52,199 nucleotides of DNA from RGIG2094 sp045660065 (GTDB lineage: Bacteria; Bacillota; Clostridia; RGIG6154). Numbering within the stretch: position 1 is the first letter of the stretch; every line of letters starts with the position of its first letter. The notes below the pieces were generated by a model, which did not search any database, was not told where the DNA came from, and saw only the letters and a program-made list of their open reading frames with translations. Positions 41,195 to 48,637 of the stretch are shown here, piece after piece. The stretch spans positions 1 through 52,199 of the forward strand of contig JAZRDC010000104.1 in NCBI GenBank assembly GCA_045660065.1, in the 5' to 3' direction. Both the position numbers and the translations under genes were made by a program.

Positions 41195-42052
41195 TTAATC
41201 ATCTATTGCAATAACACCTATAACTCCCGGACCTGCGTGAGCGCCGATAATTACGCCTACTGAAGCGTTTAAAGCTGTATCCAAAGAGAAATTTTCTTTA
41301 ATTAATGCTGAAAGACTATCTGCCTTTTCGGGAACATCAGTATTTAATATGATGACCTTAGGATTTTTCATTTCAGCAAGTTTAGGAGCTAAAAGATCCA
41401 TAAATTTAGGGAATACTTTCTTTTCGCCCTTAACTTTTTCTATTGCGTGAACAAGACCGTCTGTTACAGTTAAAATCGGTCTGATGTCAAGCATACCGCC
41501 GATGATTGCAGTAGCAGTTTTAATTCTTCCGCCTTTTCTTAAAAAGTCTAAAGTTTCAACTGCAAAAAGTGTGTATGCGCTTTTAATCATAGCTTCACAC
41601 TTTGAAATGATTTCAGAAGATGAAAGACCTTCTTTTACCATTTGTGCTGCACGGATAGCCGGATAACCGTATCCCATTGAAAGAAGTTGTGTATCCACAA
41701 GGTGAATTTTTAAATCGCATTTTTCTTCAACTTCCGCCTTTGCATTAAAAGCATTCTGGAATGTTCCGCTTGTGTTTGATCCGATAAGGAACACGATGAT
41801 TTCATCATAGTTTTCAGCGTGTGCAGAAAATACTTCGCTGAATTTACCCGGAGTAATCTGAGTAGTTTTCGGAATGTCGCCTGTTTCTCTTAAGCGTTTG
41901 TAAAATTCTTCTGTTCCGATATCATATTTGTCTTCCAACACATTTTCGCCATCGAAGGTAAGACAGATAGGAATAAATCCTATATCAAATTCCTTTGCCT
42001 GCTCTAATGTAATGTCAGAAGCACTGTCTGTTAATATTCTGATTCTGCTCAT
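41195..42052 (-). CDS. DegV-family fatty-acid-binding protein
   Basis: A 285-residue DegV-domain protein. ILTDSASDITLEQAKEF is the N-terminal signature. TTQITPGKF, FLIGSNTSGTFQNAF and AHAGPGVIGVI follow in the usual order. DegV proteins bind fatty acids; FakB-type members present them to FakA for phosphorylation, but fakA is not in the window. The start is ATG 42052 behind AGAGGTG. Own promoter at 42080-42108, resembling that of spo0A. Confidence 0.93.
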   Translation of the reverse strand: MSRIRILTDSASDITLEQAKEFDIGFIPICLTFDGENVLEDKYDIGTEEFYKRLRETGDIPKTTQITPGKFSEVFSAHAENYDEIIVFLIGSNTSGTFQNAFNAKAEVEEKCDLKIHLVDTQLLSMGYGYPAIRAAQMVKEGLSSSEIISKCEAMIKSAYTLFAVETLDFLRKGGRIKTATAIIGGMLDIRPILTVTDGLVHAIEKVKGEKKVFPKFMDLLAPKLAEMKNPKVIILNTDVPEKADSLSALIKENFSLDTALNASVGVIIGAHAGPGVIGVIAIDD

Positions 42053-42079
42053 AGATGCACCTCTTTTCATCAAAAATAT

Positions 42080-42108
42080 ATTATACAATAAAATTGGTAA
42101 AATTTCAA
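42080..42108 (-). promoter_or_regulatory. Promoter of degV (and probably pgk-tpiA-gpmI)
   Basis: Minus strand: TTGAAA, 17 bp, TATAAT. The spacer begins TTTTACCAATTTT, the same 13 bases as in the spo0A promoter. Confidence 0.75.
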
Positions 42109-42114
42109 GAGTTA

Positions 42115-42948
42115 TCAGTTAATATTTTCGTGCCCGCCGGGACTTTGGGAAATAAAGTCCTGCATTTGCTTATAAATGTTAAGTTGACTGATAAGTCCGA
42201 AAGCCGAAACACCTAATAATACAAATGCTATTATACCTGCAAGGAAGTTAATATACATAAGCGCAACGCTTATAAATGCAAACAAAAAAGTTGCAAGGAA
42301 ATGTTTTAAAGTTGTTTTGAAATCACTTAAAACAAAGATAAGAGCATTTTTGTAAATCTGTCTTTTGTTAAGATTAAATGTAACAAGCATTGTCCATTTG
42401 TACGGAGTCATAAGTGAAAATACAATAAGTACAATGACAAGAATTGTAAATGGTGCTACAAACAACGGACTTGTTGTTGAAAGTATAAAATAAAATCTTA
42501 AACTTAAAAGTGCAATACAAACCGCCAGAAGGTCAATTATAAACATAATAAGAGAATTCTTTTTGTTTTCGCGGAATTTTTCAATAAAATCAGAGAAAAC
42601 AAAGGCGTGTTTTTCAAATGAAAAGTTTCTTAATACATAGTGAAAACCTGCTGAAAACGGACTTAATCCGAAAGCACAGGAAATAGCAATTGCCAAAAGT
42701 GCAGAAAGGATTGCGCCTGCCATTATGGTATCTTCGCCAAAAGCAGAAAAGTCATTTAAAATTGTCATAAGCAAGTGCCATATAATAGCAATTGACGGAA
42801 TAAGACTTGTGAAATAAAATAAATTCAGTTGTAAGTATGAACCCATTTTTCTGAAATAAAGTACAAAAAATAATGAAAAACCTTTTAGTCGGGGAGCATT
42901 TTTATTTACACCAGGACCCGGTTTAGTATAGTTGTGGAATAATCCCAA
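42115..42948 (-). CDS. DUF624 (YesL-like) membrane protein
   Basis: A 277-residue protein with five to six membrane helices. A soluble N-terminus (about 30 residues) is followed by KMGSYLQLNLFYFTSLIPS and a GLSPFSAGFHYVLRNF motif typical of DUF624. Function unknown; family members often sit near sugar ABC transporters. The start is TTG 42948 behind AAGGTG. Own promoter at 42981-43009. Confidence 0.8.
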   Translation of the reverse strand: MGLFHNYTKPGPGVNKNAPRLKGFSLFFVLYFRKMGSYLQLNLFYFTSLIPSIAIIWHLLMTILNDFSAFGEDTIMAGAILSALLAIAISCAFGLSPFSAGFHYVLRNFSFEKHAFVFSDFIEKFRENKKNSLIMFIIDLLAVCIALLSLRFYFILSTTSPLFVAPFTILVIVLIVFSLMTPYKWTMLVTFNLNKRQIYKNALIFVLSDFKTTLKHFLATFLFAFISVALMYINFLAGIIAFVLLGVSAFGLISQLNIYKQMQDFISQSPGGHENIN

Positions 42949-42980
42949 AATAAATCACCTTTCTTAAATGTAGTATTTCC

Positions 42981-43009
42981 ATTATACACTAAAATAAAAT
43001 AAATTTCAA
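42981..43009 (-). promoter_or_regulatory. Promoter of the DUF624 gene
   Basis: Minus strand: TTGAAA, 17 bp, TATAAT. Confidence 0.75.
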
Positions 43010-43045
43010 TAAATTTCACAATAATTACAAATTATTACAAAACTA

Positions 43046-43074
43046 TTGAAAAAAACAAGTTTTTTTGTTATACT
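43046..43074 (+). promoter_or_regulatory. Promoter of the MATE-mscL-yqeY operon
   Basis: TTGAAA (43046-43051), 17 bp, TATACT (43069-43074). Confidence 0.75.
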
Positions 43075-43114
43075 GTCATATTAGAAAGTTATGTACAAAC
43101 GATGGAGGAAATTT

Positions 43115-44464
43115 ATGGCAAAATTTGAAAATGATTTATCCAAAGGCAATGTTGTAAAACAACTTATTATCTTTGCATTGCCATTTTTGATTTCAAATCT
43201 TATTCAGACACTTTACAGCGTTGTTGATATGATTGTAGTAGGCCAGTTTGCGGGAACTGCAAGTATGTCGGGCGTTAATATCGGCTCACAGGTTACACTC
43301 CTTATTACCAATATGGTTTTGGGACTTTGCGTGGGAGCAACAGTTTTGATTGGTCAGTACTTAGGAGCAGGAAACAGACAAGCCTTGAAAGAAACAATCG
43401 GAACACTGTTATCAACACTTATTGTTCTTGCAGTTGTAATCACAATAGGAATGATTATAGTGCAGGAGCCACTTTTAAAACTTATAAAAACTCCGGCAGA
43501 ATCATTTTCTGAAGCAAAAGCATACTTTTTCGTAACAGCATTGGGAACGGTGTTTATTTTCGGATACAACGCCCTGTCAGCCATAATGCGCGGAATGGGG
43601 GACAGTAAAAATCCGCTGATATTCGTAGCAATTGCCTGCGTAGTGAATATAGCGCTTGATATATGGTTTGTATGCGGATTTAAGTGGGGAGCATTTGGTG
43701 CAGCATTGGCAACAGTTATTTCCCAGGCAATAAGTATGATTCTTTGTATATTGTATCTTAAAAAGAATAATTTTATATTCGATTTTAAGTTGTCATCTTT
43801 TAAATTCCATAAAGAAAGATTGTTGATGCTTCTTAAAATCGGTGTTCCTACATCAGTGCAGAATGTTGCAACAAGCATATCATTTTTGTTCCTTACCACT
43901 TTGGTAAATTCTCTTGGTGTTATTGCATCTGCGGCGGTAGGGGCAGTCGGAAAATTAAACGGATTTGCAATACTTCCTGCGGTTGCTATGAGTGCAAGTA
44001 TTTCTGCTATGGCGGCACAGAATATCGGTGCAGGAAAAATAGACAGAGCAAAAAAGACAATGTTTACAGGTATGGTTATAGCAATGTCTATAAGTGTAGT
44101 TGTCTTCGCCTTGTTTAATTTATTCCCGGCAACATTTTTGAGAATTTTCGGAAACGACGAAGAAATGATATTGCAGGGAACAAAATATATCCGTTCATTT
44201 AGTTTTGATTATCTGACAGTACCTTTTGTATTTTGCTTTAACGGATTATTTATCGGTGCAGGGCATACAACATTTTCACTTGTCAATAATTGCGTATCTG
44301 CAATATTTGCAAGAATACCTGCAGCGTACATATTCGGAATGGTGTTTGAAATGGGGCTCTTCGGAGTGGGACTCGGTGCACCTGTTGCATCAACCTTGTC
44401 ACTTATTATGGGCTTGATTTTCTTTATAAGCGGCAAGTGGAAAAAAATGACTATCATTAAATAA
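43115..44464 (+). CDS. MATE-family efflux transporter
   Basis: A 449-residue, twelve-helix multidrug/toxin extrusion protein exchanging cations for Na+ or H+. PFLISNLIQTLYSVVDMIVV is the first-helix signature, and IMRGMGDSKNPL ends the first half. The second half repeats the pattern with GVPTSVQNVATSI. The start is ATG 43115 with GGAGG upstream; the frame to 43091 begins before that site. Followed after 16 bp by mscL. Confidence 0.93.
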   Translation: MAKFENDLSKGNVVKQLIIFALPFLISNLIQTLYSVVDMIVVGQFAGTASMSGVNIGSQVTLLITNMVLGLCVGATVLIGQYLGAGNRQALKETIGTLLSTLIVLAVVITIGMIIVQEPLLKLIKTPAESFSEAKAYFFVTALGTVFIFGYNALSAIMRGMGDSKNPLIFVAIACVVNIALDIWFVCGFKWGAFGAALATVISQAISMILCILYLKKNNFIFDFKLSSFKFHKERLLMLLKIGVPTSVQNVATSISFLFLTTLVNSLGVIASAAVGAVGKLNGFAILPAVAMSASISAMAAQNIGAGKIDRAKKTMFTGMVIAMSISVVVFALFNLFPATFLRIFGNDEEMILQGTKYIRSFSFDYLTVPFVFCFNGLFIGAGHTTFSLVNNCVSAIFARIPAAYIFGMVFEMGLFGVGLGAPVASTLSLIMGLIFFISGKWKKMTIIK

Positions 44465-44480
44465 TGGAGGTATAATAAAA

Positions 44481-44885
44481 ATGAAAAAATTCATTAAAGA
44501 GTTCAAGGAGTTTGCTTTAAAAGGCAACGTAATTGACATGGCAGTCGGTGTTATTATCGGTTCTGCTTTCAGTAAAATTGTATCATCATTGGTAGCAGAT
44601 GTGTTTACGCCTTTAATCGGTATTGTTATCGGCGGCAAAAAGTTTGAAGGCCTTGCATGGACAATAGGTGAGGCATCCATCAACTATGGAATATTCATTC
44701 AGAATGTAGTTGATTTCTTTATTATGGCGCTTTGTGTGTTTATGTTTGTAAAGTTAATCAGCACAATCAGAACAAGATTTGAGAAAAAAGAAGAAGCGGC
44801 AGAAGAAGCAGAAGAACCTAAAAAATCAGACGAAGTTGTTCTTTTGGAACAGATTTTAGAAGAACTTAAAAAGAAAGGTGAATAA
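44481..44885 (+). CDS. mscL: Large-conductance mechanosensitive channel
   Basis: A 134-residue MscL. An amphipathic N-terminus (FIKEFKEFALKGNVIDMAVG), TM1 GVIIGSAFSKIVSSLV, TM2 NVVDFFIMALCVFMFVKLI and a C-terminal acidic coiled coil (LLEQILEELKKKGE) match the family. It forms the pentameric emergency valve against hypo-osmotic shock. Start ATG 44481 with GGAGG 10 bp upstream. Middle gene of the operon. Confidence 0.97.
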   Translation: MKKFIKEFKEFALKGNVIDMAVGVIIGSAFSKIVSSLVADVFTPLIGIVIGGKKFEGLAWTIGEASINYGIFIQNVVDFFIMALCVFMFVKLISTIRTRFEKKEEAAEEAEEPKKSDEVVLLEQILEELKKKGE

Positions 44886-44888
44886 ATT

Positions 44889-45326
44889 ATGACAATTGAA
44901 GTATTACAAAAAGACATGATTGCGGCAATGAAAGCAAAGGATAAAACCACCAAAGACGCGGTTTCATCTTTGATTGCAGCAGTAAAGAAAGTGGCAATTG
45001 ACGAAGGAACAAGAGAAAATATTCCTGAAGAATTGGTAGACAGAGTTATTTTAAAAGAAGTTAAATCTGTAAAAGAACAGATTGATACTTGCCCTGATGA
45101 AAGACAGGATCTTAAAGATCAGTATAAAACAACTCTTTCAATTATTGAAAAATATGCTCCGAAAATGATGAGTGAAGAAGAAATCACCGCTTTCATTACA
45201 GAAAAATTTGCAGAATTGGTAGCATCAAAAAACAAAGGCTTGATTATGAAAGGCGTAATGGCTGAACTTAAAGGAAAGGCAGACGGTAAACTTATTAATC
45301 AGGTAGTAGCAAAATTGTGCAATTAA
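44889..45326 (+). CDS. yqeY: GatB/YqeY domain protein
   Basis: A 145-residue stand-alone YqeY protein, related to the tRNA-interacting domain of GatB. KDMIAAMKAKDKTTKDAVSS is the N-terminal motif, a helical middle follows, and the C-terminus is GKADGKLINQVVAKLCN. Exact function unknown. The start ATG 44889 is 3 bp after the mscL stop, with AAAGGTG in the mscL end. Terminator at 45326-45352. Confidence 0.93.
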   Translation: MTIEVLQKDMIAAMKAKDKTTKDAVSSLIAAVKKVAIDEGTRENIPEELVDRVILKEVKSVKEQIDTCPDERQDLKDQYKTTLSIIEKYAPKMMSEEEITAFITEKFAELVASKNKGLIMKGVMAELKGKADGKLINQVVAKLCN

Positions 45327-45352
45327 AAAAGTCCCGCAAGGGACTTTTTTTA
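45326..45352. terminator. Bidirectional terminator between yqeY and a Cys-rich gene
   Basis: AGTCCC, loop GCAA, GGGACT, with an A-run before and seven T after. Confidence 0.92.
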
Positions 45353-45628
45353 TTGCCAATAAAGTTCGTCTAATTCAGAAAAAGCGTCGGCTTCATTATT
45401 TTTGCATCCGCAGGAAGAAAAACTGAAATTGTCCTGTGCAGTGGTGGTAGCCGTGCAACCGCAGCCAACATCTGTTATATCATTTACTTTAACTCTTCTG
45501 CTGCATTCAGAATATTTAGGTGCGTTGTACCACTGATGAGAGTAACAAAGGCAACAGTACTGCTTTGGTGTATCACAAGGACTTACAGGGCGGCATCTGC
45601 AACCTGAACGATTGTTTTTGCATGACAT
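45350..45628 (-). CDS. Small Cys-rich protein, possible spore-coat component
   Basis: A 92-residue protein with 12 cysteines in clusters (GCRCR, YCCLC, VGCGC, SSCGC). No signal peptide or membrane segment. Start ATG 45628 behind AAGGAG. A CATAAGATG with AAC 17 bp upstream (minus strand, near 45670) loosely resembles a late mother-cell sigma-K promoter. Together with the Cys content this suggests a spore-coat protein (inference). It does not match a family I can name. Confidence 0.55.
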   Translation of the reverse strand: MSCKNNRSGCRCRPVSPCDTPKQYCCLCYSHQWYNAPKYSECSRRVKVNDITDVGCGCTATTTAQDNFSFSSCGCKNNEADAFSELDELYWQ

Positions 45629-45697
45629 ATTATAATCTCCTTAAATTAAATTACAAAGACTTGCAATACATCTTATGCAGAATTAAAGTATAAAGTT

Positions 45698-45722
45698 ACA
45701 GCCTCCCGGAAAGGGAGGCTGT
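45698..45722 (-). terminator. Terminator-like hairpin after the secreted-protein gene
   Basis: ACAGCCTCCC, 5-nt loop, GGGAGGCTGT. The stem is strong, but the following sequence on the minus strand (AACTTTATAC) is a poor T-run. Confidence 0.6.
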
Positions 45723-45730
45723 TGTTGGTT

Positions 45731-47512
45731 TTATACAAAGTGTAAGTAGAGCCAGTTCAAGGTGTCTTCGCCGCCGACTACAACATCAATAATTGCGTTT
45801 TTAATAGCATTTTCATATGATGTGCCATAGGCTTCGTCCATTTTAAGAAGTTCTTTAAATGCGGATTTTGCGGTGGATATTTCGGTGCTGTATTTGCTCT
45901 TTATATAACCTGAAGAAAGAATATGATGCTCTGCGTTATTTAATGCGTCTTCAAGACATTTTACAATATTTAATCTGAAAGTTTCTGCAAGTTGATTTGC
46001 TCTGTCATTGGTGTCTTGAGTGCCGCCTGAACTTATGCCTATCATATTGTTTTTCAAAGATACAGTGCCATTACCATATAAAGTTTTGTTTATGTAGTCC
46101 ACAACCTCTGTGTTCTGTGCCGCAATTTCCTGAGAGGAAACTATATGTGTAACAAGAACAATCTGCTGACCTGCAATGTTTGTATATTCTTTGATATAAT
46201 ATGTTCCGCTTTCAATGGCAGATGGTAAAAGCGTTGTAAAATCATTTTCTGTGAAGCCCGATTTAGTAGGGATATAAATGATTTTTGCATCATTTTCAAG
46301 AACCAATTCGCTGCCGAAAGTTTTGCTTTGAGCATCGTAAAATGTTTCGTGATAGGTTTTACCCGCGGAGAGTTTTTTGTAAACATTATCATCCGGAAAT
46401 GCCATTGAGGTTATTTTTCCGTCAGGTGAAATCAAAACTCTTGCCATTCGTTTTTCATAATTGTTCAGGCATTCGCCCTGTTTATATACATTGGCGTTGT
46501 TTGTGCCAACTTTGTTCAGATAATAAAGCGTATCGCTTGTTGGAAGTACATCAATAAAACGAACATCATTTCCGCTGGTAACAAAGAATAATAACCAGTC
46601 ATAGTTAGGAGTCCAGTTTTTGGTATACTTGTTGTTTTCGTCTTTGTCTGAATATCTGTTGTAAGATTTGTGTCTTAAAGTACCAAGATAGTCATAAGCG
46701 GCTGCTTTATCGGTAACTATTGTATTTCCGTAAGACAAAATAAAGTTGTCTGCAAAATCATAATATTTATATGTGCCGTCAGTTCCGAAAAGTTTAACTC
46801 CGGTTGAAGAGTCTGCCTGCATAATCAAACCATACTTTTCAGTAGATACGGCTGGGGTGATATTTGTGTACTGTGATACTTCTGTACCATTTTTCAAAGT
46901 AAAAGCAATTCTTGCAGGAGCCGAGTTTGAATAAACGGTAAAATCTTTCAAAACAGCCTGATTTGCAACAAGTGAAATGTTATCAAATTGCTTAAATCCG
47001 CATATTTTTCCTGAAGAATCATACATTCTGATTACAGGTGTGTATGTGGCGCTTGCAGGTGAATTAAAAACTGCCTCAAAAGTGTAATTTCCTGACTGAT
47101 TTCTTGTAAGTTGAATGTTTGCTATATTTCCGAAAGGCTCGTTACAAACTGTTGTTGGAATAATTTCATACTGAGCAACAGGGATTGGCGCACCACTTGC
47201 ATCCCACAGCATAAATTTCATTGTTTTTGGTGTATTCCATGGAGTAACACTTATTGAAAGTGCCTGTTGTGCTTTTTCTGAAAAAGCATAGTCGCCGATT
47301 GTAAGTCCGCAAAGAGCATTTCTTGAATCATACATCGCAACAATCGGAATGTATATTGAATACTGAGGCATTGTAACCACAGATTCAAAAACATAATCAC
47401 CGTTGTCAGAAATTAGGTATGTATGTGTTGCAGGTGCACTTTCGGCAAAAACAAAGAGCTGCGAAGAGAGCACCAGCACAAATGTTAATATAAAAAACAA
47501 AAGTTTTTTCAT
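45731..47512 (-). CDS. Secreted protein with duplicated beta-sandwich domains, function unknown
   Basis: A 593-residue secreted protein. The signal peptide KKLLFFILTFVLVLSSQLF probably ends at VFA-ES (about residue 23). Two tandem related domains (about 30-121 and 126-220) share YxFE, YxPVxxMYDS and (L/I)CG positions. A middle region (about 225-450) is rich in Tyr and Asp. A C-terminal helical part follows, ending NWLYLHFV. No cell-wall anchor or SLH domain was seen, and no family recognised. Start ATG 47512 behind AAAGGATG. Single gene. Confidence 0.7.
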   Translation of the reverse strand: MKKLLFFILTFVLVLSSQLFVFAESAPATHTYLISDNGDYVFESVVTMPQYSIYIPIVAMYDSRNALCGLTIGDYAFSEKAQQALSISVTPWNTPKTMKFMLWDASGAPIPVAQYEIIPTTVCNEPFGNIANIQLTRNQSGNYTFEAVFNSPASATYTPVIRMYDSSGKICGFKQFDNISLVANQAVLKDFTVYSNSAPARIAFTLKNGTEVSQYTNITPAVSTEKYGLIMQADSSTGVKLFGTDGTYKYYDFADNFILSYGNTIVTDKAAAYDYLGTLRHKSYNRYSDKDENNKYTKNWTPNYDWLLFFVTSGNDVRFIDVLPTSDTLYYLNKVGTNNANVYKQGECLNNYEKRMARVLISPDGKITSMAFPDDNVYKKLSAGKTYHETFYDAQSKTFGSELVLENDAKIIYIPTKSGFTENDFTTLLPSAIESGTYYIKEYTNIAGQQIVLVTHIVSSQEIAAQNTEVVDYINKTLYGNGTVSLKNNMIGISSGGTQDTNDRANQLAETFRLNIVKCLEDALNNAEHHILSSGYIKSKYSTEISTAKSAFKELLKMDEAYGTSYENAIKNAIIDVVVGGEDTLNWLYLHFV

Positions 47513-47537
47513 TTTTGTTCATCCTTTCTCAAAATAT

Positions 47538-47566
47538 ATAATACCATAAAAATAACAAAAATTCAA
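47538..47566 (-). promoter_or_regulatory. Promoter of the secreted-protein gene
   Basis: Minus strand: TTGAAT, 17 bp, TATTAT. Confidence 0.65.
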
Positions 47567-47624
47567 TGGTTTTTTGCCTTAAAAATAAAGACTGTTTTTT
47601 TGGCAATTTTGTTCCTTTTGTTTG

Positions 47625-47653
47625 TTGACGAAGCAAGGGTTTTATGATATAAT
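47625..47653 (+). promoter_or_regulatory. Promoter of the metA-mutS-mutL operon
   Basis: TTGACG (47625-47630), 17 bp, TATAAT (47648-47653). The leader is only about 30 nt, so there is no room for an S-box riboswitch. Confidence 0.8.
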
Positions 47654-47688
47654 ATTTTGGTATTAGTATAAAATGCGGAGGTGTATGT

Positions 47689-48621
47689 ATGCCAATTAAA
47701 ATTCCTGATAAATTACCGGCGGCAAAAACATTAAAAGACGAGAGAATTTTCGTGATGACCGAGAAAAGAGCATCATCACAGGATATCCGTCCACTTAAAA
47801 TAGCAATCCTTAATATTATGCCCACAAAAATAGTTACAGAAACTCAACTTTTAAGACTATTAGGCAACTCACCAATTCAGGTTGATGTGGATTTATTAAA
47901 AACAAAAACATATGAATCAAAAAATACCGCTCGTGAACATCTTGCAGCTTTTTATAAGGTTTTTGATGATATTAAAGACCAAAAGTACGACGGACTTATC
48001 ATCACAGGGGCACCTGTTGAAATAATGGAATTTGATAATGTTGAATACTGGCAGGAACTTTGCGAAATTATGGAATGGAGCAAAACTCATGTTACATCAA
48101 CTCTTCACATTTGCTGGGGAGCGCAGGCAGGGCTTTTCTATCATTTCGGCATTGAAAAAGAACTTCTGCCAAAAAAACTTTCAGGCGTATATAACCACAA
48201 AGTTAAAAAGAAAAATACTAAACTTTTGAGAGGCTTTGACGACGAGTTTTTTGCGCCTCATTCAAGATATACAAAATCTGTATCAGAGCAGATTAAGAAC
48301 AATGAAAATTTAGATGTTTTAGCAGAATCAAAAGAAGCAGGAGAACTTTTGATTTCATCAAAAGACAGAAAAATGCTTTTCATAACAGGGCATATGGAAT
48401 ATGATGCAGACACCTTGGCTACAGAATATTTCAGAGATGTCGACAAAGGTATTAACCCTGATGTGCCTGAAAATTATTTCCCGGGAAATGATCCGAAAAA
48501 AGCACCGATTGTCAAATGGCGTTCTGCTGCAACACTTCTTTTTTCAAACTGGATTAACTATTACCTGTATCAGGAAACTCCTTACGATATCAACGAAGTA
48601 GGAAAAAACGTAAAGAAATAG
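47689..48621 (+). CDS. metA: Homoserine O-acetyltransferase (MetA family)
   Basis: A 310-residue MetA-family acyltransferase that activates homoserine for methionine synthesis. The nucleophile is Cys142 in LHICWGAQAGLFYHF and a catalytic His lies in ITGHMEYD. Residue 111 is Glu (ITGAPVE). Published work on this family links Glu111 to acetyl-CoA use and Gly111 (E. coli) to succinyl-CoA, so acetyl transfer is predicted. Start ATG 47689 with GGAGG upstream. First gene of an unusual metA-mutS-mutL unit; mutS follows after 16 bp. Confidence 0.94.
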   Translation: MPIKIPDKLPAAKTLKDERIFVMTEKRASSQDIRPLKIAILNIMPTKIVTETQLLRLLGNSPIQVDVDLLKTKTYESKNTAREHLAAFYKVFDDIKDQKYDGLIITGAPVEIMEFDNVEYWQELCEIMEWSKTHVTSTLHICWGAQAGLFYHFGIEKELLPKKLSGVYNHKVKKKNTKLLRGFDDEFFAPHSRYTKSVSEQIKNNENLDVLAESKEAGELLISSKDRKMLFITGHMEYDADTLATEYFRDVDKGINPDVPENYFPGNDPKKAPIVKWRSAATLLFSNWINYYLYQETPYDINEVGKNVKK

Positions 48622-48637
48622 AAACGGAGATGTATGT

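Noticed and set aside
47513..47688. Possible S-box (SAM) riboswitch before metA
   Set aside because: The promoter at 47625-47653 leaves only about 30 nt of leader and no S-box core is present.
47529..47825. Minus-strand open frame overlapping the metA start
   Set aside because: It covers the promoter and first codons of metA, lacks a ribosome binding site and shows no family features.
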